NCBI RefSeq assembly: GCF_010682065.1
Contig: NZ_JAAGWG010000001.1
Location: 1 to 64,000, forward strand
Length of the DNA stretch: 64,000 nucleotides
Direction: 5' to 3'
Source: Blastococcus saxobsidens
Lineage (GTDB): Bacteria > Actinomycetota > Actinomycetes > Mycobacteriales > Geodermatophilaceae
The notes beneath the pieces were generated by a model that was not told the DNA's origin, made no database searches, and saw nothing but the letters and a program-made list of their open reading frames with translations. Within the stretch, counting starts at the first letter, position 1. Each line of letters starts with the position of its first letter. Of this stretch, positions 35,971 to 42,412 are shown piece by piece. The position numbers and the translations under genes are program-made.

Positions 35971-36396
35971 TCAGCGGGGCCAGAGCACCGACTGCGTGCA
36001 GCGGAAGAGAGCGATGGTCTTCCCGGAGTCGGCGTTGGTCACCACCGCGTCCCACACCTGCGTGGTCCGCCCGGCGTGCACGTTGGTCGCGGTGCAGGCG
36101 ATCCGGCCCTCGCGCGCGGTGCCCAGGTGGTTGCTCTTCAGCTCGATGGTGGTGAAGCCGGTCGAGCCCTCGGGCAGGAGGGCCCGGGTGGGCAGGCCGC
36201 AGCTGGTGTCGGCCAGGGTGACCACCGTGCCGGCGTGCAGGTAGCCGTTGGGCGCCAGCAGCTCGGGGCGGACGTCGAGGTGGCTGGTCAGGCGCCCGCG
36301 CTCGTGCGTGTCGATCACGATGCCCAGCAGCCCCGGGAAGGTGCCCGGGAGCAGGTCGTTGAGCTCGTCGGCGGTCAGGAACCCGGTGTCGGCCAT
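35971..36396 (-). CDS. PaaI-type hotdog-fold thioesterase
   Basis: A 141-residue single hotdog domain: VRPELLAPNGYLHAGTVVTLADTSCG carries the PaaI signature (N-G-x-L-H-A-G then the catalytic D-T-x-x-G helix). FTTIELKSNHLGTAREGRIACTATNVHAGRTTQVWDAVVT is the second strand set, cited in part. It should hydrolyse acyl- or aryl-CoA thioesters. It sits directly upstream of the acyl-CoA ligase on the same strand (88-base gap), so the two may work on the same aromatic or acyl substrates. ATG 36396 lies eight bases after a minus-strand TAGGTT box. Confidence 0.88.
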   Translation of the reverse strand: MADTGFLTADELNDLLPGTFPGLLGIVIDTHERGRLTSHLDVRPELLAPNGYLHAGTVVTLADTSCGLPTRALLPEGSTGFTTIELKSNHLGTAREGRIACTATNVHAGRTTQVWDAVVTNADSGKTIALFRCTQSVLWPR

Positions 36397-36404
36397 GGGA
36401 AGGG

Positions 36405-36410
36405 AACCTA
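36405..36410 (-). promoter_or_regulatory. Putative -10 (TAGGTT) of the thioesterase gene
   Basis: On the minus strand TAGGTT ends eight bases before ATG 36396, which suggests a leaderless or nearly leaderless transcript. Confidence 0.4.
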
Positions 36411-36555
36411 GCGGCAACGTCGTCGACGGCAGTGCGGAGTGGACCGGTCGCGGGGGCCCGGAGGGTCTCCCGACCGGGACATGGGCAGCGGCTCAACGGC
36501 AGTGGGCGACGGCAATTGGCCGCGGTGCGGGCCGGAGGACCGCGATGTCATCGCA

Positions 36556-37416
36556 TCAGGCGAGGCCGCGGACGGTGCGCACGGGCGGGCGGGTGCCCTG
36601 GATGGAGGCGACCATGTCCAGCGTCTGCCGGGTCGCGGCGGCGTCGTGCACGCGGAACACCCGGGCGCCCAGCCAGGCGCTCACCGCCGTCGCCGCCAGG
36701 GTGCCGGTGAGCCGCTGGTCCAGCGGGACGTCGAGGGTCTCGCCGACGAAGTCCTTGTTCGACAGCGCCATCAGCACCGGCCACCCGGTGTCCACCAGCT
36801 CGCCGATCCGCCGGGTGGCCTCCAGCGAGTGCCGGGTGTTCTTGCCGAAGTCGTGCCCCGGGTCGACCAGCACCCGCTCGCGGTCCACACCCGAGGCGAC
36901 GGCGGCCTCGGCCAGCGCCGTCGTGCGGGTCACGATGTCGGCGACGACGTCGTCGTAGGCGACCCGGTGCGGCCGGGTGCGCGGCGGCAGCCCGCCGGCG
37001 TGCGTGCAGACGATGCCGGCGCCGGCCTCGGCGGCGACCTCTGCCAGCCGCGGGTCCACCCCGCCCCACGCGTCGTTGACGACGTCGGCGCCGGCGGCGA
37101 GGGCCTCCCGCGCGACCGGCGCCCGCCAGGTGTCGATCGAGATCGGCAGCGCCGGGTGCGCCGCGCGGATGGCGGCGACCAGGTCGACGGTCCGGCGGAT
37201 CTCCTCGGCGGGGGAGACCTCCTCGCCGGGTGCCGCCTTCACGCCGCCGACGTCGACCATGTCCGCACCCTCGGCGACCACCTGGTCCACCCGCTCGACG
37301 GCGGCGGCCAGCTCGTAGGTGGCGCCGCGGTCGTAGAACGAGTCGGGGGTGCGGTTGACGATCGCCATGACCACGAACCGGCCGTCGGGCACGTCGAGGG
37401 CCCCCAGTCGCAGCAA
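36556..37416 (-). CDS. Dihydropteroate synthase-like protein (FolP2 type)
   Basis: A TIM-barrel protein of about 286 residues in the DHPS family. The pterin loop reads VMAIVNRTPDSFYDRGAT where true DHPS has ILNVTPDSFSDGG. ISIDTWRAPVAREAL, VNDAWGGVDPRL, LVDPGHDFGKNTRHSLEATR and MVASIQGTRPPVRTVRGL closely follow mycobacterial FolP2 (Rv1207), which is reported not to complement DHPS loss. So this is probably not the folate enzyme. No folB/folK/folE is adjacent, which agrees. The start is uncertain: a TTG at 37416 has GGGGAG upstream; an in-frame ATG at the MAIVNRT position would cut the first strand. Confidence 0.8.
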   Translation of the reverse strand: MLRLGALDVPDGRFVVMAIVNRTPDSFYDRGATYELAAAVERVDQVVAEGADMVDVGGVKAAPGEEVSPAEEIRRTVDLVAAIRAAHPALPISIDTWRAPVAREALAAGADVVNDAWGGVDPRLAEVAAEAGAGIVCTHAGGLPPRTRPHRVAYDDVVADIVTRTTALAEAAVASGVDRERVLVDPGHDFGKNTRHSLEATRRIGELVDTGWPVLMALSNKDFVGETLDVPLDQRLTGTLAATAVSAWLGARVFRVHDAAATRQTLDMVASIQGTRPPVRTVRGLA

Positions 37417-37486
37417 CCCGCTCCCCGTCCGATCGTGGCGTGTGGTGGAGTCAGCCAACCAGACCGTGTACGAGGAGGCAGAGCTG

Positions 37487-37948
37487 ATGGCGCAGACGAC
37501 GGCCGAGGGTGTCGAAGGGGTCCAGGGCCTGGTGGGCCAGCACCTGGGCCACAGCGACTGGGTGGAGATCACCCAGGAGCAGGTGAACCAGTTCGCCGAG
37601 GCGACCGGTGACCACCAGTGGATCCACGTCGACCCGGAGCGCGCGAAGAAGGAGAGCCCGTTCGGCGGCCCGATCGCCCACGGCTACCTGACGCTGTCGC
37701 TGCTGCCCTCGCTGGTGCCGCAGATCGTGGAGATCAGCGGCTTCCGGATGGGCGTCAACTACGGCACGGAGAAGGTGCGCTTCCCCTCGCCGGTGCCCGT
37801 GGGCGCGCGGGTGCGGGCGGGGGCGACGATGGAGGCCGCGACCCCGTTCGAGGGCGGCGTCCAGATGAGCCTCACCGTGACCGTGGAGATCGAGGGCGGC
37901 ACCAAGCCCGCGATGGTCGCCACCGTCGTCTACCGCCGCTACCTGTAG
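37487..37948 (+). CDS. MaoC-like (R)-specific enoyl-CoA hydratase
   Basis: A 153-residue hotdog-fold hydratase. The hydratase-2 motif is QFAEATGDHQWIHVDPERA with catalytic Asp and His. GGPIAHGYLTLSLLPSL and VNYGTEKVRFPSPVPVGARVR complete the MaoC signature. It hydrates 2-enoyl-CoA in an R-specific manner, for fatty-acid or PHA-type metabolism. GAGGAGG (37472-37478) lies eight bases before the ATG at 37487. It is divergent from the FolP2-type gene and ends at a family A hairpin shared with the convergent serine hydrolase gene. Confidence 0.92.
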   Translation: MAQTTAEGVEGVQGLVGQHLGHSDWVEITQEQVNQFAEATGDHQWIHVDPERAKKESPFGGPIAHGYLTLSLLPSLVPQIVEISGFRMGVNYGTEKVRFPSPVPVGARVRAGATMEAATPFEGGVQMSLTVTVEIEGGTKPAMVATVVYRRYL

Positions 37949-37951
37949 CCA

Positions 37952-37987
37952 CCAGAGGGGCCAAAGTGGCGATTTTGGCCCCTCTGG
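37952..37987. repeat. Family A palindromic repeat, probable bidirectional terminator
   Basis: CCAGAGGGGCCAAA (37952-37965) and TTTGGCCCCTCTGG (37974-37987) form a 14-bp perfect stem around loop GTGGCGAT, the same loop as the copy at 5604-5633. It lies between the convergent MaoC and serine hydrolase genes, as the first copy does between two other convergent genes. Confidence 0.85.
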
Positions 37988-37994
37988 GGCGGGG

Positions 37995-39251
37995 TCAGGT
38001 GACGATGGACGCGTTGACCAGCTGGCGCAGGTAGTTGCGGATCGGCAGCGTGCTCGAGGGCAGCAGCTGTGTGTAGAAGCTGACGGTGAGGTCCTCGACC
38101 GGGTCGACGTAGAACGCCGTGGACGCCGCGCCGCCCCAGCTGTAGTCCCCGGCGCTGGCGACGCCGCCGTAGCGCGCCGGGTCCAGGATCATCGAGAAGC
38201 CCAGGCCGAACCCGACCCCGCGCAGCGGCGTCTCGGCGAACAGCGGCCGGCCGAAGGTCTCCAGGTCCTGCCCGCCCGGGATGTGGTTGGTCACCATGTG
38301 CGCCAGCGTGCGCGGCCCGAGCAGCCGGCCGCCGTCGAAGGAGCCGCCGCGGCGCAGCATCTCCACGAACCGCAGGTAGTCCCCGGCGGTGGACACCAGC
38401 CCGCCGCCGCCGGAGAGGAACGCCGGCTTGGCCAGGGCCGCGGCGCCCATGGCGTCGAGCGGGGCGATGCCGGTCGGCGCGCCGCCGGGCTGCCCCGGCA
38501 CCGCGGTGTAGAGCCGGGCCAGCGAGTCGGGGTCGTCCTCCGGGCGGAGGCCGAAGGACGTGTCGGTCATGCCGAGGGGGGCGAAGATTCGCTCGGCGAA
38601 GAACTCGTCCAGCGGCTGCCCCGAGACGACCTCCACGAGCCGGCCGAGGACGTCGGTGGAGACGCCGTAGTTCCACTCGGTGCCCGGCTGGAAGACCAGC
38701 GGCGCCGACGCCCACTGCCGGCAGACCTCGGCGGAGTCCGCACCCGGCGGCGTGCCCCACTCGTGACCCATCGCCCGGTACATGGCGTCGACCGGGTGGG
38801 CGTGGTGGAAGCCGTAGGTGAGCCCGGACATGTGGGTCAGCAGGTGCCACACCCGGATCGGCTCGGTCTGCGGCGCGGTCACCGGCTTCATGGCCGATCC
38901 GGCGACGTAGACGCGGGTCTCGGCGAACTCCGGCAGCCACCGCGCGATCGGGTCGGTGAGCTGGAAGGCACCTTCCTCGTACAGCATCATCGCCGCGACC
39001 GAGGTGACCGGCTTGGTCATCGAGAAGATGCGCCAGCGGGTGCCGGGCTCGACCGGGCGGCCGTTCTCCACGTCCCGGGAGCCGCCGCGGCCCACGTGCA
39101 CGAGCTTGCCGTGCCGGGCCACGGTGACGAGGAACCCGGGCAGCTGCCCGTCGTCGACGTAACGGGCCATCCGGCGGTCGATGCGGGCCAGCCGGCCGGC
39201 GTCCATGCCCACCTCGGCCGGATCGGTGTCCACCTGCAGATCGCCGCTCAC
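37995..39251 (-). CDS. Class C beta-lactamase-related serine hydrolase
   Basis: A 418-residue member of the Beta-lactamase/family VIII esterase group. The nucleophile motif SMTK is at 77-80 and a Tyr motif in GTEWNYGVSTDVLGRLVE supplies the general base. There is no signal peptide, so it is probably cytoplasmic and acts as an esterase or peptidase, not a resistance enzyme. The region HMSGLTYGF and LSGGGGLVSTAGDYLRF are family features. I start at GTG 39251, seven bases after GGAGG on the minus strand. It is convergent with the MaoC gene. Confidence 0.88.
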   Translation of the reverse strand: MSGDLQVDTDPAEVGMDAGRLARIDRRMARYVDDGQLPGFLVTVARHGKLVHVGRGGSRDVENGRPVEPGTRWRIFSMTKPVTSVAAMMLYEEGAFQLTDPIARWLPEFAETRVYVAGSAMKPVTAPQTEPIRVWHLLTHMSGLTYGFHHAHPVDAMYRAMGHEWGTPPGADSAEVCRQWASAPLVFQPGTEWNYGVSTDVLGRLVEVVSGQPLDEFFAERIFAPLGMTDTSFGLRPEDDPDSLARLYTAVPGQPGGAPTGIAPLDAMGAAALAKPAFLSGGGGLVSTAGDYLRFVEMLRRGGSFDGGRLLGPRTLAHMVTNHIPGGQDLETFGRPLFAETPLRGVGFGLGFSMILDPARYGGVASAGDYSWGGAASTAFYVDPVEDLTVSFYTQLLPSSTLPIRNYLRQLVNASIVT

Positions 39252-39381
39252 GCGCACCTCCGGGTCCCGGACGCCGTCCGCCGCCGGGCGACGCCTCGAC
39301 CTGCATCCTGGCTCACGCCGTTGTGAGCCCGGACACACGGGGGTCGGGCGCCCGCCCGGCGGCGGACAGTTCCGCTCCGGA

Positions 39382-39666
39382 TCAGACCGGGACGGAGCTC
39401 GCAGCCTTCTTCAGGTTCGAGCCGGCGGTCACCTTGACGGTGTTGGCCGCGGGGATGTCGATCGACTCACCGGTCTGCGGGTTGCGGCCGGTGCGCGCGG
39501 AGCGCTGCGTGCGCTCGACGGTGATGAGGCCGGAGACGGCGACCTTCTCGCCGCGGGTGATCGCGTCGACGAGCTCGTCCTGCAGCCCGGCGAGGACGGA
39601 GTCCACGGTCGAGGCGGGGACATCGGCGCGCTTCGCGATGGCGGAGACCAGTTCGGCCTTGTTCAT
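39382..39666 (-). CDS. DNA-binding protein HU
   Basis: A 94-residue HU-type nucleoid protein: MNKAELVSAIAKRADVP, then LITVERTQRSARTGRNPQTGES with the DNA-intercalating arm (RNPQTG) and IPAANTVKVTAGSNLKKA. It lacks the long Lys/Ala-rich tail of mycobacterial HupB, so it is the short HU form. It binds and bends DNA as a dimer. GAGAGGAAG precedes the ATG at 39666. The gene stands alone; upstream is a 330-base gap. Confidence 0.94.
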   Translation of the reverse strand: MNKAELVSAIAKRADVPASTVDSVLAGLQDELVDAITRGEKVAVSGLITVERTQRSARTGRNPQTGESIDIPAANTVKVTAGSNLKKAASSVPV

Positions 39667-39931
39667 GTGCTTCCTCTCGTAGGCGGTGGCGGTGCCAAGG
39701 GTTCGGCACGCAGCCGGCTCCTCCTCCCGGGCGCCGCACGGCCCCGCGGGAGCCCCCGGTGACCGGCGCGCGCGGCGCGCGGTGCCCGGGGAGCCCGGCC
39801 TCGTGAGGAGGTCGGACGGTGGAACGCTGCCATGTCGCCCGGGCATCTGACCAGCGGGGGGTGCCCGGAACCCCGCAGCAGACCCGGAAGTCACAGCAGT
39901 TTCAGCACGCGCGGGACGCTCAGGCCCTCCT

Positions 39932-39979
39932 GCAGGGGCCCGTCGCGAGCGTGCGAGCGGCGGGGGGCAGGAGGGTCCT
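39932..39979. repeat. Single copy of family C repeat
   Basis: GCAGGGGCCCGTCGCGAGCG followed by TGCGAGCGGCGGGGGG matches the reverse complement of the 63-bp tandem unit at 33988. It then runs into AGGAGGGTCCTTT, the same end as the other copies. It directly abuts the -10 box of the aldo/keto reductase gene. Confidence 0.8.
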
Positions 39980-39984
39980 TTGGC

Positions 39985-39990
39985 TAGCGT
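39985..39990 (+). promoter_or_regulatory. Putative -10 (TAGCGT), leaderless aldo/keto reductase
   Basis: TAGCGT ends six bases before the ATG at 39997. The family C repeat lies immediately upstream in the -35 region. Confidence 0.5.
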
Positions 39991-39996
39991 GGGGGC

Positions 39997-40923
39997 ATGC
40001 CGCTGATCCCGCACACCGATCTGACCGTCAGCGACCTCTGCCTCGGTGGCAACGTCTTCGGCTGGACGGCGGACGAGGCGACGTCCTACGCCGTCCTGGA
40101 CCGCTACCTCGACGCCACCCCGAGCACCCTGGCGCCGTTCGTGGACACCGCGGAGATGTACGGGGAGGGCACCTCCGAGCGGATCCTCGGGGCCTGGATG
40201 GCCGACCGCGGCGTGCGGGACCGGATCGTGGTGGCCACCAAGGCGTCCCCGGGACAGAAGGACCACCCGCTGTCGGCCGGTGAGATCCGCAGCGCCGCCG
40301 AGCGGTCGCTGCGCAACCTGCGGACCGACGTCATCGACCTCTACTACGCGCACTACGACGACGAGACGACGCCGCTGGAGGAGACCCTCACCGCCTTCGA
40401 CGAGCTGGTTCGGGCCGGCAAGGTCCGGTACGTCGCGGCGTCGAACTACTCCGCCCCCCGGCTCACCGAGGCGCTGGGCACGGCGGAGCGCGCCGGGACC
40501 GCGGGGTACGTGGCGCTGCAGACCCACTACAACCTGATGGAGCGGCCGGCGTTCGAGGCCGAGCTGCGCGACGTCGTCACCGCGGCCGGGATGGGCGTGC
40601 TGCCCTACTTCGCGCTGGCCAAGGGGTTCCTGACCGGCAAGTACCGGCCCGGCGAGCAGATCGACTCACCGCGGGCGAAGGGCGCCGCGGCCTATGCGGG
40701 GCAGCGCGGCGACCGGGTGCTGGCAGCGCTCTCCGAGGTCGCGGGCGAGCACGGGGTGCCGATGGCCGCCGTCGCACTGCGCTGGCTGGCCGACCAGCCC
40801 ACCGTCGTCGCGCCGATCGCCAGCGGCCGGACGGTGGAGCAGCTGGCCGACCTGCTCCCGATGCAGGACCTGGAGCTCACCGCCGAGCAGCGGCAGCGCC
40901 TGAGCGCCGCCTCCGACGGGTAG
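39997..40923 (+). CDS. Aldo/keto reductase
   Basis: A 308-residue NADPH-dependent reductase. The catalytic tetrad is visible: Asp and Tyr in FVDTAEMYGEGTSERILG, Lys in VVATKASPG, and a His in DLYYAHYDDETTPLEETL. ASNYSAPRL and the C-terminal cofactor-binding PIASGRTVEQL segment follow. It belongs to the YajO/Tas-like AKR group acting on carbonyl compounds; the substrate is unknown. The ATG at 39997 appears leaderless. It converges with the DUF1059 gene, whose stop is six bases away. Confidence 0.9.
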   Translation: MPLIPHTDLTVSDLCLGGNVFGWTADEATSYAVLDRYLDATPSTLAPFVDTAEMYGEGTSERILGAWMADRGVRDRIVVATKASPGQKDHPLSAGEIRSAAERSLRNLRTDVIDLYYAHYDDETTPLEETLTAFDELVRAGKVRYVAASNYSAPRLTEALGTAERAGTAGYVALQTHYNLMERPAFEAELRDVVTAAGMGVLPYFALAKGFLTGKYRPGEQIDSPRAKGAAAYAGQRGDRVLAALSEVAGEHGVPMAAVALRWLADQPTVVAPIASGRTVEQLADLLPMQDLELTAEQRQRLSAASDG

Positions 40924-40928
40924 CGGCC

Positions 40929-41102
40929 TCAGGCGTGCTGGATCGCGGGGACGACCAGCACGTCGGAGTCCGTGCCCGGCTCGGCCGCGCCGTGCGACTC
41001 GACGGCGTGCCGGCGGGTCTGCACGAGGATGCCCTCGTCGTCGGCGGCGGTGAACGTGGCGTCGCAGCCGGGGATGATGTCGCCGCAGGCGAAGCTCTTC
41101 AC
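40929..41102 (-). CDS. DUF1059 small protein
   Basis: A 57-residue gene, too short for many gene finders. Translation gives VKSFACGDIIPGCDATFTAA, then DDEGILVQTRRHAVESHGAA and a short tail ending IQHA. The C-G-D-x-x-P-G-C-x-x-x-F start and the central HAxxxHG match the DUF1059 family. The two Cys and two His suggest a small metal site; this is inference. GAGGAGAA lies just before the GTG at 41102. It follows the EAL gene on the same strand by 43 bases and may be co-transcribed with it. Confidence 0.85.
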   Translation of the reverse strand: MKSFACGDIIPGCDATFTAADDEGILVQTRRHAVESHGAAEPGTDSDVLVVPAIQHA

Positions 41103-41145
41103 GGGGGTTCTCCTCAGGGTCGGATGTCGGTGTTCGGGGCGTGGG

Positions 41146-42243
41146 TCAGCGGGCGCGGGCGGCCGAGGCGAGATCCTCGATCCGCAGCAGCCCGAGCACC
41201 TGCCCGCTGGGATCGGTGCAGACGACGGGGTCGAAGCGCTGCGCGGGCGGGCGGGTCAGGGCCCGCTGGAGCGCCTCGCCGATGTCGGTCGAGGGGTGCA
41301 CCCGCAGGGACACCGGGGCGGTGTAGACCTCGAGGGTCCGCGGGTCGGACAGCAGCAGCGACGCCGGCTCCCCGTGCGGTCCCACCAGCACCGCCGGGGG
41401 GACGTCGGGGACGTCGTCCTCGCCGAGCACGCACTGGCGCACCGGCCGCATCAGGCTGGCCACGCTGTCGGTGAGGCGGGCGCGGGCGACCTGGGTGCGC
41501 ACGAGCTGGGCGACGTCGTCGGCCAGCGGCAGGAACTCCGGTGACGGGCGGCCGAGCAGCCAGCCCTGGGCCAGCGGGACGCCGAGCCGGGTGAACGCGG
41601 CCAGCTCGGCGGGGGTCTCGATGCCCTCGGCGAGCAGCCAGGCGTCGATCCTGCCCGCGAACTCGCCCATCATCTCGGCCAGCGCCATGCGCACCGGGTC
41701 GTCCTCGGCGTCGGCGACGAGCGAGCGGTCGAGCTTCACCAGCTGTGGGCGGACCGCGGCCATCTGCTGCAGGCCCGAGTAGCCGCTGCCGGTGTCGTCC
41801 AGGGCGATCAGCGCGCCGCGCTCGCGCAGGGCGTCGGTCTGGCTGCGCAGGCAGGACAGGTCGTCGACCGCGGTGTGCTCGGTCAGCTCGACGACGACGC
41901 GGTGCAGATCGGGGCGCACCGCCAGCGCGCGCTGGACGACGTCGGCGCCGAGCAGGTGAGGGCTGACGTTGACGGTCAGGAAGGTGTTGTCCGGCAGCCG
42001 GTCCACGGCGTCCAGCGCCTTGTGGATGGCCAGGGCCTCGAGCTCGGCGGCGATCCCGGCCTCCGCCGCGGCGGCGAACCACACGTCGGGTCCGGCCGTC
42101 CCGGGGAACCGGGCCAGCGCCTCGTAGCCGACGACGGTGGCCGCGGAGAGGTCGACGATCGGCTGGAACACCAGGGTGAGGTCGTCGGAGTCGGCGAGCA
42201 GTGGCCGGCAGTCGGGGAGCCGGTCCGTGCGCGTGCCGATCAT
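41146..42243 (-). CDS. EAL-domain c-di-GMP phosphodiesterase with CBS-like tail
   Basis: A 365-residue cytosolic protein. EAL is at residues 41-43 (YEALARF), followed by the metal and catalytic residues TVNVSPHLL, VVELTEHT, ALDDTGSGYSGL, LVKLDRS, AEGIET and QGWLLGRP. All key acidic residues and the Lys seem intact, so it should hydrolyse c-di-GMP to pGpG. Residues about 245-365 look like a CBS pair (VLVGPHGEPASLLL, VCTDPSGQVLGLLRIEDL), which could bind an adenine nucleotide and link degradation to energy state. It is divergent from the GAF-PAS-PP2C gene (169-base gap). An upstream GTG in frame could lengthen it. Confidence 0.88.
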   Translation of the reverse strand: MIGTRTDRLPDCRPLLADSDDLTLVFQPIVDLSAATVVGYEALARFPGTAGPDVWFAAAAEAGIAAELEALAIHKALDAVDRLPDNTFLTVNVSPHLLGADVVQRALAVRPDLHRVVVELTEHTAVDDLSCLRSQTDALRERGALIALDDTGSGYSGLQQMAAVRPQLVKLDRSLVADAEDDPVRMALAEMMGEFAGRIDAWLLAEGIETPAELAAFTRLGVPLAQGWLLGRPSPEFLPLADDVAQLVRTQVARARLTDSVASLMRPVRQCVLGEDDVPDVPPAVLVGPHGEPASLLLSDPRTLEVYTAPVSLRVHPSTDIGEALQRALTRPPAQRFDPVVCTDPSGQVLGLLRIEDLASAARAR

Positions 42244-42412
42244 GAGCTGTCCATCGGCTCCGCGCCGCCGCTCCTTGACCCGGGCCCCGAACCTCACCCC
42301 GGTGGGGGAGACGACCCGCCGTCGAGGCCGTTCCCGCGCCGGGGCGGCCCGCGTGCCAGCATGTGGACTCCAGCGCCCGGCCCGGGCGCCGCAGCCGGTG
42401 GGGAGGAGCACG

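Larger units (their letters stand above)
39667..39996. other. 330-base gap between HU and aldo/keto reductase genes
   Basis: I see no gene here. It holds the HU leader, a GC-rich run of CGCG repeats near 39765-39785, an inverted repeat CCCTCCTGC / GCAGGAGGG (39925-39933 with 39967-39975), a family C repeat inside that stem, and the -10 box of the downstream gene. Confidence 0.7.

Noticed and set aside
37995-39251. Antibiotic-resistance beta-lactamase
   Set aside because: There is no signal peptide and the Tyr motif is of the esterase type, so it is better called a class C-related serine hydrolase.
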